Shown: in pieces, positions 24,712-33,001 of the stretch
How the letters are laid out: the number at the start of each line of letters is the position of its first letter
Position numbering within the stretch: the first letter of the stretch is position 1
Source: Desertihabitans aurantiacus
Lineage (GTDB): Bacteria; Actinomycetota; Actinomycetes; Propionibacteriales; Propionibacteriaceae
Reading direction: 5' to 3'
Length of the DNA stretch: 34,290 bases
Assembly: GCF_003344635.1 (NCBI RefSeq)
Contig: NZ_QPKK01000013.1
Span: forward strand, 1 to 34,290
The notes under the pieces: generated by a model
Seen by the model: the letters and a program-made list of their open reading frames with translations, nothing else
Database searches by the model: none
Told to the model about the DNA's origin: nothing
Made by a program: the position numbers and the translations under genes

Positions 24712-25944
24712 TCAGGTGGTCGGCTCCTCCGCCGGTTCGGGCAACGCGAGCCGGCCGAAGTCGTCGCCACGGACCAGCGTGGAGACGAAGCTCTGCACGA
24801 AGGCCAGCACCGGGATGGCGATCAGACCACCGACGATGCCGCCCAGGGTGATCCCGACGGTGATGGCGAGGATCACCGCCAGCGGGTGCACCGAGACGGC
24901 CTTGCCGAGCAGGAACGGCTGCAGCACGTTGCCCTCCAGCTGCATCACCAGGATGACCCCGCCCAACATGATCAGCGCCTGCACCCAGCCGACGGCCACC
25001 AGCGCCACCGCCACCGCGACGAACCCGGTGACCACCGCGCCGACGATCGGCACGAACGCGCCCAGGAAGACCAGCGCGGCCAGCGCCGGCGCCAGCGGCA
25101 CCTGCAGCACCAGGGCCACCACCAGCACGCCGACCGCGTCCACCAGGGCGACCAGCACGGTGGCCCGGACGTAGGAGATCAGCGAGGTCCAGCCGGTGCG
25201 CGAGGCGACGTCCACCCGCTCGCGGGCCGCCCTGGGCACGAACCGCAGCACCGCGTTCCAGATCCGGGGACCGTCGTAGAGGAAGAAGAACAGCGCGAAC
25301 AGCGCGATGGCCAGACCGGCGAAGAAGCTGCCGACCGCTCCCCCGGCGGTCTGCGCCCAGCCCAGGAAGGTGTCCTGGGAGCTGCGGGCCCAGTCGACGA
25401 TGCGGTCCTCGAACTGCTGGATCTGGCCCGCGTCGACGGGCAGCGGACCCTCCTGCAACCAGGTGAGGAAGGTCTGCACCCCGGCCAGCGTCTGGTCGTA
25501 GAGCTCACCGGAGGCCTGCACGATCTGCTGGACGATCAGCGCCAGCACGCCGACCACCACCAGGAACCCGCCGACCACCCCGAGCGTGACGGCCAGGCCC
25601 CGCGGCCAGCCGTGCCGGGTGAGGAGACCTATCAGCGGCTGCAGCAGCGCGGCCAGCAGCAGCGCCACCGCCACCGGGACGGTCACCCCCGAGAAGTAGG
25701 TCATCGCCCAGCCCAGACCGATCACCAGGGCGGCGATCGCCAGCAGCCGCCAGGACCAGCCGGCGGCGACCCGGATCCCGAACGGCACCGCCCGGCCGAA
25801 GTCGCCGGTGCGTTCGGTGAACGGGGTGGCCGCCTTGGCCTCCTGCACGGCCGGGTCGGCCGCGGCCGCCTGCATCGCGGCCTGCTCGCGCTCGGCCTTC
25901 TGGATCGCGCCGCGACGAGCGGCCTCCTCGCGTCGTGATGCCAT
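24712..25944 (-). CDS. AI-2E family transporter (UPF0118-type permease)
   Basis: 410 aa. A charged cytoplasmic N-terminus (about 60 residues, Arg/Ala/Glu-rich), then eight or so membrane helices with the family pattern: two hairpins at the start ([36 protein letters not shown]), an extracytoplasmic helical insert (about 150-205) and the conserved C-terminal region with [37 protein letters not shown] and [18 protein letters not shown]. The family name reflects E. coli TqsA; many members export other solutes or exchange Na+/H+, so the substrate is unknown. CAGACT with an upstream TGA (extended -10) lies 6 nt before the ATG. Divergent from ung. Confidence 0.92.
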   Translation of the reverse strand: MASRREEAARRGAIQKAEREQAAMQAAAADPAVQEAKAATPFTERTGDFGRAVPFGIRVAAGWSWRLLAIAALVIGLGWAMTYFSGVTVPVAVALLLAALLQPLIGLLTRHGWPRGLAVTLGVVGGFLVVVGVLALIVQQIVQASGELYDQTLAGVQTFLTWLQEGPLPVDAGQIQQFEDRIVDWARSSQDTFLGWAQTAGGAVGSFFAGLAIALFALFFFLYDGPRIWNAVLRFVPRAARERVDVASRTGWTSLISYVRATVLVALVDAVGVLVVALVLQVPLAPALAALVFLGAFVPIVGAVVTGFVAVAVALVAVGWVQALIMLGGVILVMQLEGNVLQPFLLGKAVSVHPLAVILAITVGITLGGIVGGLIAIPVLAFVQSFVSTLVRGDDFGRLALPEPAEEPTT

Positions 25945-25950
25945 GGCCGC

Positions 25951-25956
25951 AGTCTG
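25951..25956 (-). promoter_or_regulatory. Extended -10 element CAGACT before the AI-2E family gene
   Basis: Minus strand TGA-CAGACT, 6 nt before the ATG at 25944; the same hexamer and GCGGCC spacer as at furA. Predicted leaderless. Confidence 0.5.
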
Positions 25957-26001
25957 TCACCCCGCCCCGGCGGGTGGGCGCAGCGGAGCGAGCGTGGCAC
26001 C

Positions 26002-26721
26002 ATGCGGCGGGTGAGCCCACGACCCCTGCACGAGCTCGTCGCCCCGGACTGGGCCGAGGCCCTGGCGCCGGTGGCCGACGAGATCGTCGCGCTGGGCGAC
26101 TTCCTCCGTGCCGAGGTCGCCGCCGGCCGCGGCTACCTGCCGGCCGGACCGGACGTGCTGCGGGCCTTCCGGCTGCCGCTGGCGACGGTCCGCGTGCTGG
26201 TGGTCGGCCAGGACCCCTACCCCACGCCGGGGCACCCGGTCGGGCTGTCGTTCTCGGTCGCCCCCGACGTCCGGCCGCTGCCGCGCAGCCTGGTCAACAT
26301 CTACACCGAGCTCCAGGCCGACCTCGGCATCCCGCCCGCCGAGCACGGCGACCTCACCGCCTGGTTCGAGCAGGGGGTGCTGCTGCTCAACCGGGTGCTC
26401 ACGGTGCAGCCGGGCCAGCCGGCCTCGCACCGGGGTCGCGGCTGGGAGCGGGTCACCGAGGTGGCGATCCGGGCGCTGGTGGCCCGGGGCGGCCCGCTGG
26501 TGGCACTGCTGTGGGGCCGGGACGCGCAGTCGCTGCGGCCCCTGCTGGGCGACGTCCCGGTGGTCGCCTCGGCACACCCGTCACCGCTCTCGGCCAGCCG
26601 CGGGTTCTTCGGCTCGCGCCCCTTCAGCCGCATCAACGAGCTGCTGGCCGCGCAGGGCGAGGCGCCGGTGGACTGGCGGCTCGACGGCGGGAATCAGCCG
26701 ACGTCGGCGGCGTTGTCCTAG
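26002..26721 (+). CDS. ung: Uracil-DNA glycosylase, family 1
   Basis: 239 aa. Water-activating Asp71 lies in [17 protein letters not shown] (the family GQDPY motif, with Pro where E. coli has His, the common actinobacterial form), LLLNRVLTV follows, and His192 is in [15 protein letters not shown]. The enzyme removes uracil from DNA to start base-excision repair. The ATG at 26002 and the GTG at 26011 are both possible; neither has a clear Shine-Dalgarno or -10 hexamer, so the start is uncertain by three codons. Followed by msrA on the same strand. Confidence 0.96.
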   Translation: MRRVSPRPLHELVAPDWAEALAPVADEIVALGDFLRAEVAAGRGYLPAGPDVLRAFRLPLATVRVLVVGQDPYPTPGHPVGLSFSVAPDVRPLPRSLVNIYTELQADLGIPPAEHGDLTAWFEQGVLLLNRVLTVQPGQPASHRGRGWERVTEVAIRALVARGGPLVALLWGRDAQSLRPLLGDVPVVASAHPSPLSASRGFFGSRPFSRINELLAAQGEAPVDWRLDGGNQPTSAALS

Positions 26722-26748
26722 GTGCACAGCGACCCCAAGGAGAGAAGC

Positions 26749-27393
26749 TTGTTCGAGCGCCTGTTCGCCCAGCAGTCCATGGTGGAGCCCGACCGGGCCC
26801 TCCCAGGCCGGGACACCCCCGTCCTCACCGGGCAGCACGTCCACGAGGTCCTCGGGACGCCCCTGGAGCCGGTGCCCGCCGGGTCCGAGGTCGCCTACCT
26901 CGCCCTCGGCTGCTTCTGGGGCGCGGAGAAGCTGTACTGGCAGCTGGACGGGGTCACCTCGACCGCGGTCGGCTACCAGGGCGGCTACACCCCCAACCCG
27001 ACGTATGAGGAGACCTGCTCCGGACGCACCGGGCACGCCGAGGTGGTCCGGGTGGCCTACGACCCGTCCCGGATCGGCTACGCCGACCTGCTGAAGGTGT
27101 TCTTCGAGAACCACGACCCCACCCAGGGGATGCGCCAGGGCAACGACTTCGGCACCCAGTACCGCTCGGCGATCTACACCGCCGACGAGGCCCAGGCCGA
27201 GACCGCCCGCCGGGTGCGCGAGGAGTTCCAGGCCGAGTTCAGCCGCGCGGGCTACGGCGAGATCACCACCGAGATCGCCCCCGCCGGCCCGTTCTACCTG
27301 GCCGAGGAGTACCACCAGCAGTACCTGGACAAGAACCCGAACGGCTACTGCCCGATCCACGCCACCGGCGTGACCTGCAACCCGGGCGCCTGA
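26749..27393 (+). CDS. msrA: Peptide-methionine (S)-S-oxide reductase MsrA
   Basis: 214 aa. The catalytic Cys55 is in [48 protein letters not shown] and [10 protein letters not shown] follow, and resolving cysteines are in the C-terminal [12 protein letters not shown]. It looks like the longer E. coli type (N-terminal [12 protein letters not shown], three Cys) rather than the short mycobacterial type. It reduces methionine S-sulfoxide in oxidised proteins. The TTG at 26749 is the proposed start because AAGGAG lies 6 nt upstream; the in-frame GTG at 26722 has no such site. It begins 28 nt after ung, so an operon is likely. Confidence 0.95.
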   Translation: MFERLFAQQSMVEPDRALPGRDTPVLTGQHVHEVLGTPLEPVPAGSEVAYLALGCFWGAEKLYWQLDGVTSTAVGYQGGYTPNPTYEETCSGRTGHAEVVRVAYDPSRIGYADLLKVFFENHDPTQGMRQGNDFGTQYRSAIYTADEAQAETARRVREEFQAEFSRAGYGEITTEIAPAGPFYLAEEYHQQYLDKNPNGYCPIHATGVTCNPGA

Positions 27394-27401
27394 CTCCCCC
27401 G

Positions 27402-27435
27402 GCCGCGCCGTCCGGCCGCTGCCGGGCGGCGCGGC
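27402..27435. terminator. Terminator hairpin between msrA and the split-barrel gene
   Basis: A 15-bp stem with one G-U pair (GCCGCGCCGTCCGGC) and a CGCT loop, 9 nt after the msrA stop and 10 nt from the convergent stop. GC-only, no U-run. Confidence 0.75.
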
Positions 27436-27444
27436 GTCCGGGCG

Positions 27445-27873
27445 TCAGGCCAGGGTGAGGTCGGCGCCCAGCCACCGCGTCGGCCGCAGCACGACCACCA
27501 CCTCCGAGGACAGCGTCTCGTCGCTGCGGGCGTGCTCCAGGTAGGCCTCCAGGGCCTCGCCCTGCAGGTAGCGGCTCGCCATCGCGCGCTGGTCGTCCGG
27601 CGTGCTGGGGCGCTCCTCGACGAGGCGGCAGGCCACGCTGACGTAGCGGACGCGCGGTTCGACCGTCTGCGTGACCAGCGTGCACGTCCCGGTCGAGCGG
27701 AGGGCGGCGGCCTTGCGGGAACGCGGGCCGGTGAGCACCCAGACGTCGCCGCCGGGCGTGTAGTGGTACCAGATCGGCACCGCCAGCGGCGGCCCGTGCG
27801 GCTCGGGGACGGCGATCACGCCGACGTGCGGTGCGGCGAGGAACTCCTGCTTCTCTGCCTGGCTCAACCTCAT
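27445..27873 (-). CDS. Pyridoxamine-phosphate-oxidase-like split-barrel protein (FMN/F420 type)
   Basis: 142 aa. MRLSQAEKQEFLAAPHVGVIAV, PHGPPLAVPIWYHYTPGGDVWVLTGPRSRKAAALRSTGTCTLVTQ and RYVSVACRLVEE are the strand pattern of the pyridoxamine 5'-phosphate oxidase/FDOR split barrel. In actinobacteria such proteins use F420 or FMN, or bind haem; which one cannot be settled by eye. The ATG at 27873 is chosen because TAGCGT lies 7 nt upstream; the in-frame extension would cross the divergent SDR promoter. Convergent with msrA. Confidence 0.88.
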   Translation of the reverse strand: MRLSQAEKQEFLAAPHVGVIAVPEPHGPPLAVPIWYHYTPGGDVWVLTGPRSRKAAALRSTGTCTLVTQTVEPRVRYVSVACRLVEERPSTPDDQRAMASRYLQGEALEAYLEHARSDETLSSEVVVVLRPTRWLGADLTLA

Positions 27874-27880
27874 GCTGGTC

Positions 27881-27886
27881 ACGCTA
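27881..27886 (-). promoter_or_regulatory. -10 element TAGCGT before the split-barrel gene
   Basis: Minus strand TAGCGT, 7 nt before the ATG at 27873; predicted leaderless. No -35 seen. Confidence 0.45.
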
Positions 27887-27946
27887 GGGCGGGCCACCGA
27901 CAACCCCGCCGCCGGACGCCCGCGGCGCACCTGCTGGGATGGGCCC

Positions 27947-28726
27947 ATGCTGAGCGACAGAGTGGCTTTCGTGACAGGAGCAGGGTCCGGGATCGGCGCG
28001 GCGTCGGCCCGGCTGATGGCCCGCCAGGGCGCCGCCGTGGCGCTGGTGAGCCGCACCGCCGAGGAGCTGGAGGAGCTGGCCGAGCAGATCCGCGGCGACG
28101 GCGGGCGGGCGCTGCCGGTGAGCGGCGACGTCAGCGACGAGGAGTCGGTGGTCGAGGCCTACGCCAAGGTGCTCGAGGAGTTCGGACGGCTGGACGTCGT
28201 GGTCGCCAACGCCGGCGTGAACGGCCGCTGGGCCGGGATCGAGGACCTCACCGCCGACGACTTCCGCTCCACCCTCGACATCAACCTCACCGGCACCTTC
28301 CTCACCATCAAGCACGCCGTGCCGCACCTGCGCCGCCAGGGCGGCGGCTCGGTGGTGGTCGTCGCCTCGGTCAACGGCACCCGGATGTTCTCCAACACCG
28401 GCGCCACCGCCTACTCCAGCAGCAAGGCCGGCCAGGTCGCGATGACCAAGATGCTCGCGGTCGAGCTCGGCCCGTCCAAGATCCGGGTCAACGTGGTCTG
28501 CCCCGGGGCGATCGACACCGACATCAGCGACAACACCCAGGCCGACAACGCCGACGTGATGATCCCGGTCGAGTTCCCCCACGGCGCCATCCCGCTGACC
28601 GGGACGGAGTCGGGCTCGGCCGAGCAGGTCGCCGACCTCATCACCTTCCTCGCCTCCGACGCCGCCAGCCACGTCTCCGGCTCGGAGATCTGGATCGACG
28701 GGGCGCAGTCGCTGCTCCAGGGTTGA
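27947..28726 (+). CDS. SDR-family NAD(P)-dependent oxidoreductase
   Basis: 259 aa classical short-chain dehydrogenase. Nucleotide-binding loop VTGAGSGIGAASA near residue 10, DVVVANAGVNGRW (NNAG-equivalent) near residue 86, catalytic Ser in VVVASVNGT, Tyr/Lys in AYSSSKAGQVAMTK, and VVCPGAIDTD. No sequence feature tells the substrate. An Arg follows the second strand (LVSRTAEEL), which fits NADP(H). The ATG at 27947 gives the normal length; upstream in-frame codons would overlap the divergent gene. The 73-nt divergent gap must carry both promoters. Confidence 0.93.
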   Translation: MLSDRVAFVTGAGSGIGAASARLMARQGAAVALVSRTAEELEELAEQIRGDGGRALPVSGDVSDEESVVEAYAKVLEEFGRLDVVVANAGVNGRWAGIEDLTADDFRSTLDINLTGTFLTIKHAVPHLRRQGGGSVVVVASVNGTRMFSNTGATAYSSSKAGQVAMTKMLAVELGPSKIRVNVVCPGAIDTDISDNTQADNADVMIPVEFPHGAIPLTGTESGSAEQVADLITFLASDAASHVSGSEIWIDGAQSLLQG

Positions 28727-28736
28727 GAGCCCGGAC

Positions 28737-28775
28737 GGGGTAGGTGCCGCGGGTCCGGCCCGCGGCGCCTACCCC
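28737..28775. terminator. Bidirectional terminator hairpin between SDR and nucleotidyltransferase genes
   Basis: A 17-bp stem with one G-U pair (GGGGTAGGTGCCGCGGG) and a TCCGG loop. It includes the stop codon of the convergent gene (28769-28771), so that mRNA folds through its own stop. Confidence 0.75.
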
Positions 28776-29338
28776 GACGCCGGACCGCTGATCCCCAACC
28801 GGTCGGTGAGCAGCAGGAAGGCCTCGGCGAACGGCTGGTCGTGCGCCTCGTCGCGCAGCCGGCCCCAGTCCAGCTGCTCCCGGACGGCCCGGGCCACCCC
28901 GAGCAGGGGTGCCAGGTCGCAGTAGTGCTCCGACAGCGAGCCGAGCTTGGCCGCCATGATCTGCGTCGGCGGCATCACCGGGATCCGCAGCCCGAGGATC
29001 TCCTGCTCACCCGACGCGGTGATCACCAGGGAGTCGACGGGGTGGCCCTGGAGCCGGTGCAGCACGTCCACCATGGCGCCGTCCCGGTGGGCCTTGAACA
29101 GCCAGTCCTCCGGCGGACGCTCCACCTCGAACCCGGCGGCCGCGAGCGACTCAGCCGCACGCTCGACCTCGTCCTCGGGCACCGCGAAGTCGACGTCGTG
29201 GGTCGGCTCCGGCGCCCCGTGCACCCACAGGGCGTACCCGCCGGTGAGGGCGAACGGGACGCCGTCGGACTTCAGCGCCGAAGCCGCCGACCGCAGCGCG
29301 GCCCGCAGCCCGGGCTCGGTCTCGGGGTCGCTGCTCAT
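28769..29338 (-). CDS. Nucleotidyltransferase-fold protein (AbiEii/DUF6036-like)
   Basis: 189 aa. The polymerase-beta-like core begins VPFALTGGYALWVHGAPEPTHDVDFAV: the GG of the nucleotide loop and the D-x-D pair (Asp in THDVDF) expected of minimal nucleotidyltransferases. VMPPTQIMAAKLGSLSEHYCDLAPLL is the characteristic downstream helix of the AbiEii-like group. These are sometimes toxins with a partner antitoxin, but no AbiEi-type gene is next to it. The start (29338) lies just 18 bp from the start of the divergent endonuclease gene. Could equally be a housekeeping orphan; function unknown. Confidence 0.8.
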   Translation of the reverse strand: MSSDPETEPGLRAALRSAASALKSDGVPFALTGGYALWVHGAPEPTHDVDFAVPEDEVERAAESLAAAGFEVERPPEDWLFKAHRDGAMVDVLHRLQGHPVDSLVITASGEQEILGLRIPVMPPTQIMAAKLGSLSEHYCDLAPLLGVARAVREQLDWGRLRDEAHDQPFAEAFLLLTDRLGISGPASG

Positions 29339-29344
29339 GCTGGA

Positions 29345-29350
29345 TACCGT
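29345..29350 (+). promoter_or_regulatory. -10 element TACCGT before the endonuclease/phosphatase gene
   Basis: TACCGT, 6 nt before the ATG at 29357, inside the 18-bp gap between two divergent starts. Predicted leaderless; the -35 would fall inside the nucleotidyltransferase gene. Confidence 0.45.
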
Positions 29351-29356
29351 CGGTTC

Positions 29357-30145
29357 ATGCGTCTGGCCACGTTCAACATCCTGCACGGTCGCACCCCCGC
29401 CGACGACAGCGTGGTCCTCGACCGGCTGCGGGCGGCCGTCACCACCCTCGACCCGGACGTGCTCGCCCTGCAGGAGGTCGACCGCGACCAGCCCCGCTCC
29501 CACCTGGCCGACCTGACCGCGGTGGCGGCCGAGGCGATGGGTGCGGTGAGCTCGCGTTTCGCCGCCGCCCTCACCGGGACGCCCGGGGCCACCTGGCTGG
29601 CCGCCACCGAGCGGGAGGTGCCGGGCCAGGCGTCCTACGGCATCTCGCTGCTGTCGCGCTACCCCGCCCGCAGCTGGCAGGTGCTGCGGCTGCCGCGGAT
29701 CCGCCCGACCGTCCCGGTGTGGCTGCGCGAGCCGCGGAAGCTCATCTGGGTGCGGGAGGAGCCGCGGACCGCCCTGGTGGGCCAGTTCGACACCCCCGCC
29801 GGCAGCCTGGTGGTGGCCAACACCCACCTCTCCTTCGTCCCCGGCTGGGGCCGGCTGCAGCTGCGGCGGGTCCGCCGCGACCTCGCCACCCTGCCCGGGC
29901 CGGTGGTGGTGATGGGCGACCTCAACATGGCCGACGCACTGCCGGCGCAGGTCACCGGCTACACCCCGCTGGCCAGCCACCCCACCTTCCCGCTCGAGGA
30001 GCCGACCCGGCAGCTGGACCACATCCTGCTGCGCGGACGGCTCGGCGAGGTGGTGCGCAGCGAGGCGCCGCGGCTGCCGCTGTCGGACCACCGGGCGCTG
30101 GTGGTGGAGCTGCGTCCCGACGCCGGCCGGGACGTCTGGGGCTGA
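29357..30145 (+). CDS. Endonuclease/exonuclease/phosphatase family protein
   Basis: 262 aa. The metal-dependent EEP fold motifs appear in order: TFNILHG (Asn7), LALQEVDRD, VVANTHLSF, VVVMGDLNMAD and the final LSDHRALVVEL. This superfamily covers DNA repair nucleases (ExoIII), sphingomyelinases and phosphatases; this one is a short, secreted-protein-free version with no signal peptide, so cytoplasmic. No specific substrate can be named. Divergent from the nucleotidyltransferase gene, convergent with the epimerase gene 21 bp away. Confidence 0.88.
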   Translation: MRLATFNILHGRTPADDSVVLDRLRAAVTTLDPDVLALQEVDRDQPRSHLADLTAVAAEAMGAVSSRFAAALTGTPGATWLAATEREVPGQASYGISLLSRYPARSWQVLRLPRIRPTVPVWLREPRKLIWVREEPRTALVGQFDTPAGSLVVANTHLSFVPGWGRLQLRRVRRDLATLPGPVVVMGDLNMADALPAQVTGYTPLASHPTFPLEEPTRQLDHILLRGRLGEVVRSEAPRLPLSDHRALVVELRPDAGRDVWG

Positions 30146-30166
30146 GGCCCGGCCGGCGCGGGGGCG

Positions 30167-31168
30167 TCAGGCGGTCGGGACGGTGCCGGCCCACTCGACC
30201 AGGCGGTCGAAGGCCGCGTCGAGGTCGGCGTCCACCTGCTGGCGGGAGGGGTCGGCCTCGTACCAGGCGACCTGGTCGGAGGCGGCCTGGTCGTAGCGGA
30301 TCGTGGTGGCGAACTCGGGCACCAGGGCCTGGAGCTTCGCGCAGTCGAAGACCATCGAGTGCGCCTTGTCCCCGACCAGGCCGTCCCCCAGCGACGGGAC
30401 CGCGCGGGCGATGGTCTCCGAGGCCACGTGCACCAGCTGCGGCTCCACCCCGGCCGCCGCGCCGAGCCAGGTGTAGATCTGGTCCCAGGTCGGGGCGTGG
30501 TCGCCGGTGATGGTGAAGGTGTCCCCGATCGCGGCGGGGTGGCCGAGCAGCCCGACGAAACCGACCGCGAAGTCCTCGGTGTGGGTGAGCGTCCACTGGG
30601 TGGTGCCGTCGCCGTGCACCACCACCGGCTTGCCGGCGCGCATCCGGGCCACGTCGGTCCACTGCCCGCTGGTGGGGATCAGGGTGTGGTCGTAGGTGTG
30701 GGAGGGACGGACGATGGTGACCGCTGCCTCCCCGGCGCGACTGGCGCGCACCAGGACGTCCTCGCAGGCGATCTTGTTCCGGGAGTACTGCCAGAACGGG
30801 TTGTGCAGCGGGGTCGACTCCGTCACCGGCAGCCGGGCCGGCGGCTTCTGGTAGGCCGAGGCCGAGCTGATGAAGACGTACTGCCCGGTGCGTCCGGCGA
30901 AGGTGCGCAGGTCGGCCTCGACGTGGTCGGGGGTGAAGGCGCGGAACTGGGCCACCGCGTCGAACTCACGGTCGCCGACCGCGGCGGCCACCGCGGCCGG
31001 GTCGGTGGCGTCGGCGGTCAGCCGCTCCACCTCGGCGGGCAGCTCGCGGGTGGTCGAGGTCCCCCGGTTGAGCACGGTCACCCGGTGGCCACGCTGCACC
31101 GCGAGCCGGACGCTCGCCGCGCTGATGATGCCGCTGCCGCCGATGAAGAGCACGTCGAGTGGGTTCAT
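30167..31168 (-). CDS. NAD-dependent epimerase/dehydratase family protein (atypical SDR)
   Basis: 333 aa. The cofactor loop is VLFIGGSGIISAASVRLA: the third Gly of the usual GxxGxxG is replaced by Ser, as in some atypical extended SDRs. VFISSASAYQKPP and the Tyr-Lys pair YSRNKIACE form the active-site region; RPSHTYDHTLIP and HVDGD-like VVVHGDGTTQWTLTHTEDFAVG follow. Usually such proteins act on nucleotide sugars or bind RNA; the substrate is unknown. Third gene in a minus-strand run after the hydrolase gene (48-nt gap); whether they share a transcript is unclear. Confidence 0.9.
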   Translation of the reverse strand: MNPLDVLFIGGSGIISAASVRLAVQRGHRVTVLNRGTSTTRELPAEVERLTADATDPAAVAAAVGDREFDAVAQFRAFTPDHVEADLRTFAGRTGQYVFISSASAYQKPPARLPVTESTPLHNPFWQYSRNKIACEDVLVRASRAGEAAVTIVRPSHTYDHTLIPTSGQWTDVARMRAGKPVVVHGDGTTQWTLTHTEDFAVGFVGLLGHPAAIGDTFTITGDHAPTWDQIYTWLGAAAGVEPQLVHVASETIARAVPSLGDGLVGDKAHSMVFDCAKLQALVPEFATTIRYDQAASDQVAWYEADPSRQQVDADLDAAFDRLVEWAGTVPTA

Positions 31169-31216
31169 GGGCCCGATGCTGCCAGCACCCCGTGCCGCCG
31201 TGGTCGGCAGGGCCGC

Positions 31217-31774
31217 TCAGGAGCCGAAGCGGACCTCCTCGGTGGTCACCGTCGCGCCCTCTCGCCCGGGGGCACGCGAGAAGCTCCAGTAGAGGTTGGT
31301 GTAGGCGATCGCCTGCTCCGGGCCGATCGGGGATCCCCAGGGCCGCAGGTCCTCGGTGGTGTGGGCGTCGGCGACCAGGGTCGCGGCGTAGCCCCGGGTC
31401 AGCGCCCCGTGCAGGGTCGAACGGATGCATGCGTCGGTCTGGGCACCGCAGACCACCAGCCGGCCCACCTCCAGCCCGGCCAGCACCTCCTCCAGGTCGG
31501 TCTCCTCGAAGGCGTCGCCGTAGCGCTTGTGCACCAGCGGCTCCTGCTCCTCGCGCTGCAGCTCCTCGACGTACTGCCACGCCTCCGAGCCCTGCGGCAT
31601 CTCGTCGTCGGAGTGCTGCACCCAGACCACCGGGACGTCGGCGGAGCGAGCCCGCGCGACCAGGGTCGCGATGTTGGCGACGACCGCCCCGCGGTCGTGG
31701 GCCTCGGCGACCACCCCGCGCTGCACGTCGATGACGAGCAGGGCGGTGCCGGGGCGCTCGGTGGGTCGGGTCAC
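31217..31774 (-). CDS. Isochorismatase-like cysteine hydrolase
   Basis: 185 aa. Catalytic triad of the isochorismatase-like family is visible: Asp16 in ALLVIDVQRGVV, Lys83 in PLVHKRYGDAF and Cys116 in VVCGAQTDACIRST, with the cis-peptide loop between. Relatives hydrolyse amides such as nicotinamide, N-carbamoylsarcosine or biuret; the substrate here is not evident. The GTG at 31774 has a strong GAGGAGG with 5 nt spacing and is preferred over an ATG 10 codons upstream. It is preceded on the same strand by a small membrane protein gene (52 nt). Confidence 0.92.
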   Translation of the reverse strand: MTRPTERPGTALLVIDVQRGVVAEAHDRGAVVANIATLVARARSADVPVVWVQHSDDEMPQGSEAWQYVEELQREEQEPLVHKRYGDAFEETDLEEVLAGLEVGRLVVCGAQTDACIRSTLHGALTRGYAATLVADAHTTEDLRPWGSPIGPEQAIAYTNLYWSFSRAPGREGATVTTEEVRFGS

Positions 31775-31826
31775 ATCGTCCTCCTCGGATCTGGTGGGCA
31801 GCACGCCGGGACCTGGTCCTGACTGC

Positions 31827-32177
31827 TCAGGGCCTCCACCGACGCTGCCGGTGGCGGTCGACGAGGAGGTGCTGCGCCGCCGCGCTCACCGCGGTCACCG
31901 ACAGCACCGCCGGCCAGGCCCCGAGCACCTTCGCCAGCGGGTGCGAGGCACCGAACCCGAGCAGGTAGAGCGCACCGAGGGCGACGGTCATCCCGGGCCC
32001 GCGCTTGGCCATGGTGGTCCGGCCGGCCAGCGCGCCGGCGGCCGCCAGCAGCAGCCCACCCAACGGCCGGATGCCCGACTCGCGCGCGGTGAGGAACCCG
32101 CCGACCAGTCCGAGCGCCACCACCGGCGCGGTGCTGACCTGCTCGGCCGGGGTGAGCGTCATGCCGTCCTTCGCCAT
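31827..32177 (-). CDS. Small membrane protein, unknown function
   Basis: 116 aa with three hydrophobic segments (about residues 18-30, 38-52 and 61-105 in part), Gly/Ala-rich, and a basic C-terminal tail HRQRRWRP. No family recognised. The ATG at 32177 is supported by TAGGCT 7 nt upstream; a second in-frame ATG at 32162 is possible. The -10 element overlaps the stop codon of the M50-like gene upstream, so this gene can be transcribed on its own. Confidence 0.7.
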   Translation of the reverse strand: MAKDGMTLTPAEQVSTAPVVALGLVGGFLTARESGIRPLGGLLLAAAGALAGRTTMAKRGPGMTVALGALYLLGFGASHPLAKVLGAWPAVLSVTAVSAAAQHLLVDRHRQRRWRP

Positions 32178-32184
32178 GGCGGGC

Positions 32185-32190
32185 AGCCTA
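32185..32190 (-). promoter_or_regulatory. -10 element TAGGCT before the small membrane protein gene
   Basis: Minus strand TAGGCT, 7 nt before the ATG at 32177. Its first three bases (32190-32188) are the TAG stop codon of the upstream M50-like gene. Predicted leaderless. Confidence 0.5.
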
Positions 32191-32919
32191 CGACCCCCAC
32201 CACCGCACGAACCACTCCCGCAGCGGCAGCACCAGCGCCGCCCCGGCCACCGTCGCCGCCGTCGTCACGAGCAGGAAGAGCAGCTGCCACAACCGCTCGG
32301 GCACACCGGTCAGCCGGGCCAGCTGGCCGGCGTCGGAGCCCGGGTGCCGACCCGTGGCGAGCAGCTCGACGACCGGGCGCGGGGCCGCCAGCAGCAGCAC
32401 CCAGCACAGCAGGTGGGCCAGCCAGGACAGCAGCTGCGCATCCAGCGTCCAGGTGGCCGCCCCGAGCGCCCCGCCGACCGCCAGCAGCACCAGCAGCCCA
32501 TACAGGTTGCGGATCTGCAGCAGCATCAGCGCGAGCGCCACCAGCAGCACCCACAGGAACGCCACCGCCCGCCCGGTGCCGAGCACGGCCGCCGTGGCCA
32601 CGCCGAGCACCGCCGCGGCCGGGTAGCCGGCGAGCAGGGTGGCCACCATCCCCGGGCCCCGGGACGGGCCGCGGGAGACCGTCAGCCCGGAGGTGTCGGT
32701 GTGCAGCCGGATGCCGGCCAGGCGGCGTCCGGTGAGCAGGGCCACCACCGCGTGGCCGGCCTCGTGGACGATGGTGACGAGCATCCGGGTGAGACGCCAC
32801 AGCGGCCGCGGCACCACCAGCACGGCCGCGACCAGCAGCAGCACCAGCTGGTGCTCCAGGGACGGCACCGGTTGCACCTGCTGCACCCGCCGGACGATCT
32901 CGCTCAGCACCTCCTGCAC
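32188..32919 (-). CDS. M50-like (site-2-type) membrane metalloprotease
   Basis: 243 aa integral membrane protein with about six helices. The zinc motif HEAGH gives His52-Glu53...His56 in VTIVHEAGHAVVALLTGR; downstream are a long hydrophobic block and a C-terminal helix. This matches the M50B-like/DUF actinobacterial families. The usual downstream NPDG motif is not evident, so catalytic competence is uncertain; substrates are unknown. The GTG at 32919 has only a weak purine-rich site (GAGGGTGGGGGC region). Divergent from the lacI-type gene 82 nt away. Confidence 0.85.
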   Translation of the reverse strand: MQEVLSEIVRRVQQVQPVPSLEHQLVLLLVAAVLVVPRPLWRLTRMLVTIVHEAGHAVVALLTGRRLAGIRLHTDTSGLTVSRGPSRGPGMVATLLAGYPAAAVLGVATAAVLGTGRAVAFLWVLLVALALMLLQIRNLYGLLVLLAVGGALGAATWTLDAQLLSWLAHLLCWVLLLAAPRPVVELLATGRHPGSDAGQLARLTGVPERLWQLLFLLVTTAATVAGAALVLPLREWFVRWWGS

Positions 32920-32971
32920 GCCCCCACCCTCTCGCCCCCGGACAACCCGGCACCGGACGGCGCGCTGCTCC

Positions 32972-32995
32972 TAGACTCCCGCGGGGGCGAGGAGG
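32972..32995 (+). promoter_or_regulatory. -10 element and Shine-Dalgarno of the LacI-family gene
   Basis: TAGACT (32972-32977) fits a -10; GAGGAGG (32989-32995) is a strong ribosome-binding site 6 nt before the GTG at 33002. No -35 recognised. This gene therefore has a short leader, unlike the leaderless ones. Confidence 0.55.
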
Positions 32996-33001
32996 TGCGT
33001 G

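Noticed and set aside
28769-29338. Type IV toxin-antitoxin (AbiEi/AbiEii) system
   Set aside because: The toxin-like nucleotidyltransferase fold is present, but no AbiEi antitoxin gene is adjacent; the neighbour is an endonuclease/phosphatase family gene on the other strand.
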